In this document: in pieces, positions 41,148 through 48,915 of the stretch
How the letters are laid out: each line of letters begins with the position of its first letter
Numbering within the stretch: the first letter of the stretch is position 1
Origin: JACCXG01 sp963785755
GTDB lineage: Bacteria; Acidobacteriota; Vicinamibacteria; Vicinamibacterales; 2-12-FULL-66-21
Direction of reading: 5' to 3'
Assembly: GCA_963785755.1 (NCBI GenBank)
Contig: CAWAXG010000039.1
Coordinates: 1 to 64,000, forward strand
DNA: 64,000 nucleotides
Notes under the pieces: model-generated
What the model was told of the DNA's origin: nothing
The model's database searches: none
Seen by the model: the letters and a program-made list of their open reading frames with translations, nothing else
Program-made: the position numbers and the translations under genes

Positions 41148-42386
41148 TTAGAATCCGTATGTGACCGTTGTGCCGAAGCGGAGATTGTCGTAGTCACGGA
41201 AGCTCTGGGTTGGGGACTCACGCTGCCAGTAGGACGCGCCGAAGCCGATGCGGCCGTTCCCGATGCGGTAGCCGAACGTACCGGTGTAGTTCCAGGTGAC
41301 GTCTTCGCGTGGAGTCGTCTCGACCAGCACGTCCTGATAGACGTACTGGTGACGATCGGTCGACACGATGACGTCGAACCGCCGGCCGATCGCCCGGCGC
41401 ACCGAGACGCCGACCGAGTTGTTGATGAAGAAGGGCTGCTCGACCTCATAGGAGTAGGTGAGGTCGCGCGAATAGCTCACGCCCATCGTCGTCGAACCCA
41501 GCAGCGTGTACCAGAGGCCCAGTTGCGCGACGAGACCGGTGAACTCACGCAGCGCGCGGGTTGCTGACGGCGTGAACCGGCGGTAGCCGACGTAGGCGGT
41601 GCCCGTGATCAGCGCGCGCGGCTTGAATTCCACGCCGGGCATGACGCGCACGCTGTTGGAGTCGCGAATCGGCGAGTACTCGAATTCATCCTTGAGGCGC
41701 TCGTATCTGAGGGCGAGCGTGGTCAGCGGCGTGATGTGGTGCCTGCCGGTCACGCTGAAACCGGTCGTGTCCTGATTCAACGTCTTCTGCAGGCTGACGC
41801 CGTCGAAGACCGCGTCAGAGTCGAACCGGGTCCGCTCCAGGAGAGTCGCGGCCTCGATGGACAGCTTCGGCGTCAGGCGGACGGCGACGCCAGCGTTGGC
41901 CCCATTCTCGAGGTGGCGCGCCCGCACGTCGACTTCGTAATTGAGCCGCTGACGAGTGTTGACGTATTGGCCGCTCGCGAACAGCGTGACCCGGCGCAGG
42001 TAGACCTCACCGCGTAGCGCAAACTGCGGATCGACCGAGCGCTCGGAGTCGTACTGCGCATACCACACCAGGTCGGTCGCCGCCGTGCCCTGCAAAAGCG
42101 CTCGTCGGGCGACGGGCACCCACAGATCGACTTTCGGTCCGACCGTGAACGTGAAGTCCGACTTCTGCTCGCCGGCTGCGTTGAACACGTTCGAATCGAC
42201 TCCGAGCTCCTTCAGGAGGATGGTCGGAGTGACGTAGATCGGGCCGAGGTGCGATCGCGCCTCGCGCCGGACCTCGTCGATTTCCTCGGCACCGCGCGTG
42301 GTGCCGAACGTCTGCGCGGATGCGTGCAGCGGAAGCGCCAGAGCGGCCACCGCCAATGCCATGCTGCGAATCAGGATTGCGTTCAT
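41148..42386 (-). CDS. Outer-membrane beta-barrel of the export system
   Basis: 412 residues from the ATG at 42386, with a signal peptide (MALAVAALALPLHASAQ). The mature chain alternates polar and aromatic residues in long strands (YVGYRRFTPSATRALREFTG, GIGNGRIGFGASYWQRE after shifts) and ends in Phe, as outer-membrane barrels do. It resembles BBP2/PF10082 barrels of exopolysaccharide loci. It probably works with the Wza-like protein that follows. The messenger is preceded by the five-hairpin region at 42554-42677. Confidence 0.82.
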   Translation of the reverse strand: MNAILIRSMALAVAALALPLHASAQTFGTTRGAEEIDEVRREARSHLGPIYVTPTILLKELGVDSNVFNAAGEQKSDFTFTVGPKVDLWVPVARRALLQGTAATDLVWYAQYDSERSVDPQFALRGEVYLRRVTLFASGQYVNTRQRLNYEVDVRARHLENGANAGVAVRLTPKLSIEAATLLERTRFDSDAVFDGVSLQKTLNQDTTGFSVTGRHHITPLTTLALRYERLKDEFEYSPIRDSNSVRVMPGVEFKPRALITGTAYVGYRRFTPSATRALREFTGLVAQLGLWYTLLGSTTMGVSYSRDLTYSYEVEQPFFINNSVGVSVRRAIGRRFDVIVSTDRHQYVYQDVLVETTPREDVTWNYTGTFGYRIGNGRIGFGASYWQRESPTQSFRDYDNLRFGTTVTYGF

Positions 42387-42553
42387 CGTTCTTCGTCCGT
42401 CATCAAAAGACCGGGCATCGAGCGCGTGCGCGGTCGTCCCACGGTGGCCGTCGGAAGAGTGCGCAGACACACCTCACACAGGGCGCATCGAACCCCGTCT
42501 GCGCGCTTACCCGTTTGTGAGTGAACCAGTAGAACGGAAACCCTGCCCACCTG
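42387..42553. other. 5' leader of the barrel gene, no gene seen
   Basis: 167 bases between the hairpin series and the barrel ATG. No convincing coding sequence, tRNA or riboswitch core was found. Taken with the hairpins it gives the barrel message a leader of up to 280 bases if transcription begins upstream of 42666. Confidence 0.35.
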
Positions 42554-42677
42554 TACTCCGGCGCTCATGCGCCGGAGGTACCAGGCCCGGTGGGCCCGCC
42601 GGCCGGTCCCGCGTAGACCGGCCGGCGTCAAATGGCCCGGAGGCCATCCGAGCCGCTAACCTGCCTTAGCGGCTCGG
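42554..42677 (-). ncRNA. Five consecutive hairpins in the export-locus leader
   Basis: Read on the minus strand from the end of the preceding gene, five stems follow one another. They are a 12-bp stem at 42648-42659/42666-42677 that includes the TAA of that gene, a 6-bp stem at 42632-42647, an 11-bp stem at 42598-42608/42616-42626, a 5-bp stem at 42584-42596, and an 8-10-bp stem at 42554-42580. None has a following U-run. This could be an attenuator, RNA-processing site or structured leader; I know of no named family that it matches. Confidence 0.5.
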
Positions 42678-43259
42678 GCTCGCCGGGCACGCTCCGAGCG
42701 TGTCGCCGTGGCCGAGGTGCGAGTCCCGCTGATCGTCGTTGATCTCGAGCGTCTGCGACACCGTCGCCGACACCTTGTGGCAGACGACGATCTTGCCGTC
42801 GCGAGTTGCCACGACCGCGGTCACCGCCGCCGCGCTGGCCGCTCCCGCGACCGCCACGCTGGCGAGGGGTCCGAGGCCGAGCAGGCTCACGCCACCGCCG
42901 GAGGATGCGGCAATCGCGCCGGCAGCCGTCGCGCCGACGGTCACCGTCACAACCGAGCCGGCCGCCACGCCAATCGACGGGCTGAGTCCGACTACCTTCC
43001 CGGCCGCGTCCACGATCTCGACGACGTAATTGCCTGGCTGGAGCCCGTCGAACGCGAACTGTCCGGCCTGGTTGCTCGTGGTCGAGCCGGCCAGCCCGCC
43101 GGTGTTCGCATTTCGAACGTGCACCCTGTAATTCGGAAGTGGAGCCTTGTCTGCGCTCTGGGCTACGCCATTCAGGGCCCCACCCTGCTGTGCGAAAACC
43201 GAAATCGAACTTGATGTCGCCACCACAACCGCCAACGCCACTACAACGCTCGTCCGCAT
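42666..43259 (-). CDS. Secreted protein with regulatory-like domain and CH...HGDxLGxC tail
   Basis: 197 residues from the ATG at 43259 (GGAG five bases upstream), with a signal peptide ending near SVFAQQ. Residues ~28-100 look like a carboxypeptidase-regulatory-like sandwich (YRVHVRNANTGG, GLQPGNYVVEIVD). A long Ala/Gly-rich hydrophobic stretch follows (residues ~125-155), and the tail reads VVCHK ... HLGHGDTLGAC. The HLxHGDxLGxC end is one I have seen in other secreted proteins, often after a VCHK-like segment. Function unknown. It is first in the locus and has its own promoter. Confidence 0.7.
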   Translation of the reverse strand: MRTSVVVALAVVVATSSSISVFAQQGGALNGVAQSADKAPLPNYRVHVRNANTGGLAGSTTSNQAGQFAFDGLQPGNYVVEIVDAAGKVVGLSPSIGVAAGSVVTVTVGATAAGAIAASSGGGVSLLGLGPLASVAVAGAASAAAVTAVVATRDGKIVVCHKVSATVSQTLEINDDQRDSHLGHGDTLGACPASPSR

Positions 43260-43566
43260 GACAACTCCATCAAACAAAAGGACAGGAGCGGACATTAGTC
43301 GCCTGTAAGCGATTCTTTGCCGCCGTTACACGTAACGTTATCGCCTACTGCGCAGACTTCGTCAATTGCCCGGACGTTGATCTGAGCCTCATTTGGTATC
43401 ACTGGCGCAACATTAGACGTTCGAAAAGATAATAGTTGGGCTTATCGTGCACGTTTGTGCACTGCAACCACCACCGTCCATTGGTGGCAACATACTGAAG
43501 AGATTGAACTTGATTGTGGACAGCTCGACAGAAAGCTGTTTTTGCGGTCGGTTTTACCGGAAAAGA
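43260..43566. other. Regulatory intergenic region ahead of the polysaccharide locus
   Basis: 307 bases without a gene. It holds the promoter below, an overlapping CGTTAC/GTAACG palindrome (43324-43337) and TAACGTTA (43333-43340), paired GTGCAC sites (43447-43452 and 43457-43462), and a CCACCA/TGGTGG inverted repeat near 43470-43490. No good sigma-54 -24/-12 pair was found. Confidence 0.5.
43337..43365 (-). promoter_or_regulatory. Sigma-70-like promoter of the polysaccharide locus
   Basis: On the minus strand TTGACG (43365-43360) is followed after 17 bases by GATAAC (43342-43337). The expected start point is near 43330, about 70 bases before the ATG at 43259. Two palindromes overlap the -10 and start point, so a repressor or activator probably acts here. 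Confidence 0.5.
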
Positions 43567-44871
43567 CTAATCAGCCCCGGCGGTCCAGCGGATATTGAGC
43601 TGCTTGATCTTGCGATAGAGATTCGTCCGTTCGATGCCGAGCTCACGCGCCGCATCACCCATGCGTCCGCGATGATGCTGGAGGACCGCAGCCACGTAGT
43701 CGCGCTCGAAGCGCTCGCGCGCCTCACGCAGCGTCCCTGAAGGTCCGCCAAGCGCCTCCGCTCCATCGAGCCGCACGTTCGCCAGCACATCCTCGAGGAG
43801 CACGACTCCGCGCGTGATCAGCACCGTGAGCCGTTCGGTCAGCGCACGAAGTTCGGACGAATTGCCAGGCCAGGGCAACGCCGCGAGCAACGTCAGCGCG
43901 CTCCTCGAAAACGTCTTCGCTGGAATGGTGTTGCGCCTGCACGCCTCTTTGAGGAAGTGCGTGGCGAGGAGCGGGATATCTTCCGTGCGTTGACGAAGCG
44001 GTGGCAGCTCGATGCGCACGACGCCCAGCGTTTCGACCAGATCGACGCGCAGATCTCCTCGCGCGACCCAATCGTCCACCCGGGGCGCCGTGCCGGCGAT
44101 GAACCGCAGGTCGCGCGAATCGTCGGCAGCCTCGCGGCGGCGGAGAACGTCCACCATCTCCCGCTGCGCGGATTCGTCCAGCTCGTTCATCTCGTGCAGA
44201 TACACGGTCGAACCGGGGACGAACTCCCGCTGAATCTCGAGCGACGATCCGGACTCCTTCACACCCACGCAATCGATCTTGACGAACGGCTTGTCGCGCC
44301 GCGGACTCTGCCCATGAACGGCCCGGGCCACCGACTCGCGGCCGGTTCCGCGCTCACCCAGCACCAGCACGTTGCAGCGGCTTGGCGCGATCCGGCGGAC
44401 GAGCGCGAGCACTTCGCGGATCGCAGGCGAGGCGCCGAAGACACTGCCCGCGGGCAGCTCGAGGCCGGGTGCCGGTTCCGGCTTCGTACTGCCGGCGGTG
44501 TGCGCGAACTCCCGGGCGTTGGCAATAGCGGCCGTCAGATCGTCTTCACGAACCGGCCGGCTGACGAGATCGGCGATGCCGAGGCGCAGCGCTTCCGAAG
44601 AGGCGTCGGGCTTGCGGCGATCCGCAACGCAGATGATGGGAATTCCCGCGCGCTGCACCATCGGAGCACGGAGAAACCTCAGCGCCTCCGGGCGCGCGAG
44701 ATCGAGGACGATCACCAGAGCGGGATCCGTGGATTCGTCGAGAATCGCGCGCGCTTGCGCGGCCTGCTCGACCCCGGTCACCGCGTGGCCGCGGCGCTCG
44801 AGCATTTCCGCCAGTCCTTCCCGCTCTCCGCTTTGCGCCGCGATGAGCAGAATGGGGGGCGGCACGCTCAC
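43567..44871 (-). CDS. NtrC-like regulator with degenerate receiver and AAA+ domains
   Basis: 434 residues from the GTG at 44871, overlapping the previous stop (GTGA). Order: receiver (1-120), AAA+ (140-365), Fis-type helix-turn-helix (400-425). The receiver keeps Asp57 but lacks the acidic pair (LIAAQ at 9-13), and the switch Lys is Arg105. The AAA+ part has Walker A GERGTGRE with Arg178 for Lys, Walker B TVYLHE with His226 for Asp, no GAFTGA loop (a deletion between FVKIDC and GSTVYLHE), and GNSSEL in place of GNVREL. The DNA-binding end is intact. It probably binds DNA without ATP hydrolysis or sigma-54 contact. Placed just upstream of the polysaccharide locus, it may regulate it; that is inference. 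Confidence 0.88.
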   Translation of the reverse strand: MSVPPPILLIAAQSGEREGLAEMLERRGHAVTGVEQAAQARAILDESTDPALVIVLDLARPEALRFLRAPMVQRAGIPIICVADRRKPDASSEALRLGIADLVSRPVREDDLTAAIANAREFAHTAGSTKPEPAPGLELPAGSVFGASPAIREVLALVRRIAPSRCNVLVLGERGTGRESVARAVHGQSPRRDKPFVKIDCVGVKESGSSLEIQREFVPGSTVYLHEMNELDESAQREMVDVLRRREAADDSRDLRFIAGTAPRVDDWVARGDLRVDLVETLGVVRIELPPLRQRTEDIPLLATHFLKEACRRNTIPAKTFSRSALTLLAALPWPGNSSELRALTERLTVLITRGVVLLEDVLANVRLDGAEALGGPSGTLREARERFERDYVAAVLQHHRGRMGDAARELGIERTNLYRKIKQLNIRWTAGAD

Positions 44872-45515
44872 TTCACGCGCACCTGTTTTGCGTAGCGGCC
44901 GGACGCATCCGGTTCGGTTTCGATGAGGATCAGCGCGCCGCTCTCGTAGGTAAAGCGGCGGTCCGGCTTGCCATCGTGGTTTTCGTCGAACGCGGCCATC
45001 GTGAGCGTGCCGCGTTCGTAGCTCTCCCACTTGTCCGCCTTGCCATCCTGATTGGTGTCTTCCTCGGCGGCGGTGAGCGCGCCCATGCCATCCGGCCCCG
45101 CGGTCGACGGGTCGTAGCGCTCCCAACGATCGATCTGCTTCTCATCGCGGGCCGACGACACCTCGACACGGGCCACCTTGCCGTCGGGTCCGGAAAACGC
45201 CCACGCATCAGGCGTCCCGTCGTCGGCTCGGGAAAAGCCGACCTTTGCGAGCTGACCCTTATCGTCGTAGTACTCCCACCGGTCCAGCTTGCCGTCCTCG
45301 TTGCGATCGATCCGCGCCCGAAGCGGACGGGTGCCGTCCATTTCGGTCCATGTATCAATCTTGCCGTTCTTGTTGGCGTCGTAGGTGAGCTCTTTCAACC
45401 GGCCGGTCGCGGGGTCGTAGCGGGGCTTCGTCGTGTCCTTGAGGCGGTCTTTGTCGGGGTCCGAACACGCGAAGAGGACGAGCAACCCGGGCAGCAGCGT
45501 GATGGACGGCTTCAC
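44868..45515 (-). CDS. Lipoprotein with repeated calcium-loop-like DxNxDGKxD motifs
   Basis: 215 residues from a GTG, with a lipoprotein signal (LLVLFACSDPDKD, lipid Cys17). Five acidic loops recur: DANKNGKIDTW, DRNEDGKLDRW, SRADDGTPDAW, DTNQDGKADKW and DENHDGKPDRR. They resemble EF-hand or thrombospondin type 3 calcium loops, each usually followed by a Trp or aromatic. It may bind Ca2+ in the envelope. The GTGA overlap with the degenerate NtrC-like gene suggests the two act in one pathway, perhaps as an envelope-calcium input; this is untested. Confidence 0.78.
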   Translation of the reverse strand: MKPSITLLPGLLVLFACSDPDKDRLKDTTKPRYDPATGRLKELTYDANKNGKIDTWTEMDGTRPLRARIDRNEDGKLDRWEYYDDKGQLAKVGFSRADDGTPDAWAFSGPDGKVARVEVSSARDEKQIDRWERYDPSTAGPDGMGALTAAEEDTNQDGKADKWESYERGTLTMAAFDENHDGKPDRRFTYESGALILIETEPDASGRYAKQVRVK

Positions 45516-45558
45516 GTATCAATTCTGCACCACAACGGCGTGCCCGGTTACCGGCTCT

Positions 45559-46929
45559 TCACTTGGTCGAGGCAACCTCATCGTAGAGATACGCCGACGC
45601 GATGATCCCACCGTGAAAGTTGCCAAGGTCGAGCTTCTCGTTGGGCGCGTGCGCATTCTCATCCGGGAGCCCCACGCCGAACAGAACCGCGGGCAGACCG
45701 AGAATCTCCTGAAAGGTGGCCACCACCGGAATCGATCCCCCCTCGCGATTGAAGACAGGAGCCTTGCCAAAGCCCTTTTCAATCGCGCGCCCCGCGGCCT
45801 GGACGTACTTGTTGTCGAAGTCGGTCATCCACGGTTTGCCGCCGTGCATGCGCGTGACCTTGAGCTCGACGGTCTTCGGCGTGACCTTCGCCACGTAGGC
45901 TTCAAACAACTCGGCGATCTTGTCCGGATGCTGATCCGGCACGAGGCGCATGCTGACCTTCGCCATCGACACGGCGGCAATCACCGTCTTGGCCCCTTCA
46001 CCCGTGAATCCGCTCAGCAGACCGTTTACCTCGAACGTGGGACGCCCCCAGACGCGTTCGAGCGTCGAGTACCCGCTCTCACCGAACAGCTTCGGCGCGC
46101 CGAGCTCCTTCCGGTATCTCGTTTCATTGAACGGCAGCTTCTTGAACTCGGCTCTCTCCTCGTCCCGCAGCGGCCGGACGTCGTCGTAGAACCCTGGGAT
46201 CTTGACGCGCCCGCCTTTGTCTTTCATCTGCGCGAGCACCTGACAGAGCGCCATGGCTGGGTTCGCGACCGCGCCGCCAAAAGATCCCGAGTGAAGGTCA
46301 CTCTTGGTGCCACGCAGATCGAGCTGGAAGTACACGAGACCGCGCAGGCCGTAGCAGATCGACGGAATCCCCCGATCGAACATCGGCGAGTCGGAGATCA
46401 CGACGACGTCAGCCGAGAGCTCGTCCTTGTGGGCCTTGATGAAGTCGTCGAGGTTCTTGGAGCCGACTTCCTCCTCCCCTTCAAGAACGATGCGCATGTT
46501 CACCGGCAGGCGGCCGTTCTGCTTCAGGTGCGCTTCGATGGCCTTGAAGTGCATGAAGACCTGTCCTTTGTCGTCCGCCGAGCCGCGCGCGTAGATCTCG
46601 CCGTCGCGAATCGTGGCCTCGAACGGGGGGGACTCCCACAGCTCGACGGGATCGACGGGCTGAACATCGTAGTGACCGTAAAACAGGATGGTCGGCGCGC
46701 CTTCGGCGGCGAGCCAGTCGCCGTAGACCACGGGGTTGCCGGGCGTTTCGACCAGCCGGACGTTCTGCAGTCCGATGCGGCGCATCTCCTCGGCCGTCCA
46801 TTCGGCGCAGCGCCGCACGTCCTGCTGATGCTGCGGCAGCGCGCTGATGCTTGGAATCGCGAGGTAGGTCTTCAGCTCCTCGACGTACCGATCGCGATTG
46901 GTGTTGATGAAGTCGATGATGTTGTTCAT
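45559..46929 (-). CDS. M20 family metallopeptidase (CNDP-like dipeptidase)
   Basis: 456 residues from the ATG at 46929 (MNNIIDFINTN). A two-domain zinc peptidase: GHYDVQP (His86, Asp88), SADDKGQ (bridging Asp), EGEEEVGS (catalytic Glu pair), and a late His in PNEKLDLGNFHGG. The central lid domain includes LHSGSFGG. Such enzymes cut dipeptides or N-acyl-amino acids in the cytoplasm. The substrate is not set by sequence. An in-frame start 10 codons upstream is possible. Confidence 0.92.
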   Translation of the reverse strand: MNNIIDFINTNRDRYVEELKTYLAIPSISALPQHQQDVRRCAEWTAEEMRRIGLQNVRLVETPGNPVVYGDWLAAEGAPTILFYGHYDVQPVDPVELWESPPFEATIRDGEIYARGSADDKGQVFMHFKAIEAHLKQNGRLPVNMRIVLEGEEEVGSKNLDDFIKAHKDELSADVVVISDSPMFDRGIPSICYGLRGLVYFQLDLRGTKSDLHSGSFGGAVANPAMALCQVLAQMKDKGGRVKIPGFYDDVRPLRDEERAEFKKLPFNETRYRKELGAPKLFGESGYSTLERVWGRPTFEVNGLLSGFTGEGAKTVIAAVSMAKVSMRLVPDQHPDKIAELFEAYVAKVTPKTVELKVTRMHGGKPWMTDFDNKYVQAAGRAIEKGFGKAPVFNREGGSIPVVATFQEILGLPAVLFGVGLPDENAHAPNEKLDLGNFHGGIIASAYLYDEVASTK

Positions 46930-47030
46930 ATCGGTGTCAGATCCTGCGAAAACGGCCATTGCGCCGGGCCGACCCGGCTTGCAATCGAGCGGAGTGAAGC
47001 ACCGGCCGCCGGTCACGGCCTCGCGGTCGT

Positions 47031-47867
47031 TCAGTGCCTGTGGGGCACCTCGATTGGCAGGTCCGTGCGATCTCCCCACTCTTTCCACGATCCGATGTAG
47101 TTGCGCACCTTCGGATAACCGAGCAGGCGAAGCGCCAGGTACGAGTGCGCGGCGCGGTATCCACCGTGACAGTAGGTAATCACCTCGCGATCGGGAGTGA
47201 CGCCCGCCGCCTCGTACATCTTTCTGAGCTCTGCGGCCGGCTTGAACCGGCCGTCGGGCGAAAGATTCCGCGTCCACTCGATGTGCACCGCGCCCGGAAC
47301 CGCGCCACCCCGTGCGGCGCGCACCAGCGTGCCGCAGTATTCCCCGTCACTCCGCGTGTCCAGAATCACCGTGCTCTGCTGATGAAGAGCCGATCGCACG
47401 TCGTGCCAGGTCGCGATCGCCCCCGGTTCGCGCCTCCCCGTCCACGTCGAGGCTACCGCTGGCACGGCGTCGCGCGTCACCGGAAACGCACCACTGGTCC
47501 AGGCGCCGAAGCCGCCGTCGAGAATCCTGACCGAGGGATGCCCGAAGTACTCGAGGAACCAGAACGCGCGGGCCGCGCGGATTCCGGACTGCTCATCGTA
47601 GACAACGACCGGCGTCGCGGCCTCGACGCCGCGGCTGGCCAGCACGTGCTCGATCATCCACATGAACGCCTTGAGAGGCGCGGGATCGGTATCGATGAGA
47701 CTGAGGCCGAACAGATCGAGGTGAACGGCGGCCGGGATGTGGCTGGCGGCATAGGCGTCAGCCGGACGCAGGTCAAGGACCAGCAGCGGCCCGGATGCCG
47801 CACCCACAGTCGCCTTCGCGAGTTCGTCGGCCGAGATCAGCAGGTGCGCATTCGCGTAACCGTCCAT
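47031..47867 (-). CDS. Tandem-rhodanese sulfurtransferase
   Basis: 278 residues with two rhodanese domains. The first (residues ~15-125) has DEQSGIRAARAFW with Asp in place of the catalytic Cys. The second has the active Cys in ITYCHGGYRAAH. This is the layout of thiosulfate or 3-mercaptopyruvate sulfurtransferases (SseA/TST type). The CHGGYR loop leans toward thiosulfate rather than mercaptopyruvate, but that is not decisive. Confidence 0.9.
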   Translation of the reverse strand: MDGYANAHLLISADELAKATVGAASGPLLVLDLRPADAYAASHIPAAVHLDLFGLSLIDTDPAPLKAFMWMIEHVLASRGVEAATPVVVYDEQSGIRAARAFWFLEYFGHPSVRILDGGFGAWTSGAFPVTRDAVPAVASTWTGRREPGAIATWHDVRSALHQQSTVILDTRSDGEYCGTLVRAARGGAVPGAVHIEWTRNLSPDGRFKPAAELRKMYEAAGVTPDREVITYCHGGYRAAHSYLALRLLGYPKVRNYIGSWKEWGDRTDLPIEVPHRH

Positions 47868-47956
47868 CCCGCGAATCGTACATCACGTCAATTCCGAACT
47901 GCCAATTCTCGAGCCGGCGCCGCGGGCGGACAAGAGCAGGTCCTCGCTCCGAACGC

Positions 47957-48220
47957 TCAACGCGCCAGCCACGCATACCGCGCGGCGAAGAGCACGGCGA
48001 ACAGGTAGACGAGCCAGTGCGCCTCGGCGCCCGTCCCGTGCCAAGCTTGAGCACCGCGTAGGCGATGAACCCGAACGCGATCCCATCGGTGATGCTGACG
48101 GTGAGCGGCGATCCGTCAAGAACGTCGTGACGCCGGCCGGGATTTCGGTGCGGACGGTCGTCCGGTTCTTGGTCAGGCGGAACACGGGCTCGAGCACGCG
48201 CAGGAGGATAGCATTCCTCG
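47957..48220 (-). pseudogene. Remnant of an AzgA-like nucleobase permease
   Basis: Only the two ends of an NCS2/AzgA permease (normally about 430 residues) remain. The N-terminal piece reads ILLRVLEPVFRLTKN and then TTVRTEIPAGVTTFLT, in one frame. It is joined near 48113-48119 directly to SPLTVSITDGIAFGFIAYAV from the C-terminus, and a further one-base loss leads to HWLVYLFAVLFAARYAWLAR and a stop at 47957-47959. About 1 kb of the middle is missing. Either a true deletion or an assembly collapse could cause this; a frame shift in addition favours decay. The start codon is not clear. Confidence 0.7.
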
Positions 48221-48270
48221 CCCGCGCCAGCGGCGGGCGCGCCCCGGTGCCGGCTGCCGCGACTGGCCGG

Positions 48271-48304
48271 TTGACAGGTTCGTCTTTGTATCCCAAAGTA
48301 TAGG
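48271..48304 (+). promoter_or_regulatory. Possible promoter of the membrane protein/winged-helix pair
   Basis: TTGACA at 48271-48276 is a perfect -35. The best -10-like sequence (TATAGG, 48299-48304) is 22 bases away, which is too far, and CAAAGT at 17 bases is poor. The match is therefore partial. Confidence 0.3.
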
Positions 48305-48312
48305 AAGAGCTG

Positions 48313-48915
48313 ATGGACTTCCCGCGCGCCCTGACCCAGATCGCCGAGATTCACGAGCAGATCGCCAAGGGTGAGATTTATCGCGGCTACCGCTCGCTGC
48401 CGATTGCCGCCTCGGGGCTCGTCGGTATCGTGGCGGCGGTGGTCCAGCCGATCGCGTCGGACGCCTCCGATCCGATCGCGTTCGTGTGGTACTGGACGCT
48501 GGTCGCCGCGGTCGCGGCACTCGTCGGTATCAGCGAGATTGTCTACAACTATGTGTTGCACGAGCAGGCGTCGGGACGGCGGCGCACACGGAGGGTCCTC
48601 GGACAGTTCCTGCCGGGGATTCTCGGCGCGGCGGTGCTGACAGCCAGCTTCGTGCACCTGAGCCCTCGACTCGTTGCGCTGTTGCCGGGCGTCTGGGCCA
48701 TCTGCTTCGGCATCGGGACGTTCTCGTCGCGGCCGTATCTGCCGCGGGCGAGCGGGCTCGTCGCGTTGTTCTACTTTGCGGCCGGATCGGTGCTGCTGTG
48801 GACCGCGAACCTCGAGGCTTCGTTGAACGGCTGGCATGTCGGCGCAACGTTTGGCATCGGACAACTGCTGGCGGCGATGGTCTTGTATTGGAAACTCGAA
48901 AGAGCGGAGCCATGA
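48313..48915 (+). CDS. Membrane protein paired with a winged-helix regulator
   Basis: 200 residues from an ATG with AGGAAG upstream. Five to six hydrophobic helices are visible, for instance YRSLPIAASGLVGIVAAVVQ and LVALFYFAAGSVLLWTANLE. I do not recognise a named family. Its stop overlaps the ATG of the winged-helix gene (ATGA). In this kind of pair the membrane protein often modulates the regulator or is its main target; no direct evidence here. Confidence 0.75.
   Translation: MDFPRALTQIAEIHEQIAKGEIYRGYRSLPIAASGLVGIVAAVVQPIASDASDPIAFVWYWTLVAAVAALVGISEIVYNYVLHEQASGRRRTRRVLGQFLPGILGAAVLTASFVHLSPRLVALLPGVWAICFGIGTFSSRPYLPRASGLVALFYFAAGSVLLWTANLEASLNGWHVGATFGIGQLLAAMVLYWKLERAEP

Noticed and set aside
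42387..42677. Cyclic di-GMP riboswitch in the leader of the export genes
   Set aside because: The conserved GGGCAAACC and GGGACGCAAAGCC-like cores are absent; only strong simple stems are present.
43260..43566. Sigma-54 promoter for the polysaccharide locus, suggested by the adjacent NtrC-like gene
   Set aside because: No TGGCAC-N5-TTGC pair with correct spacing was found on the minus strand, and the regulator lacks GAFTGA.
47773..48864. Minus-strand open frame of 363 codons across the permease remnant
   Set aside because: Only short stretches match a permease and they lie in different frames; the rest is out-of-frame text, so I report a pseudogene instead.
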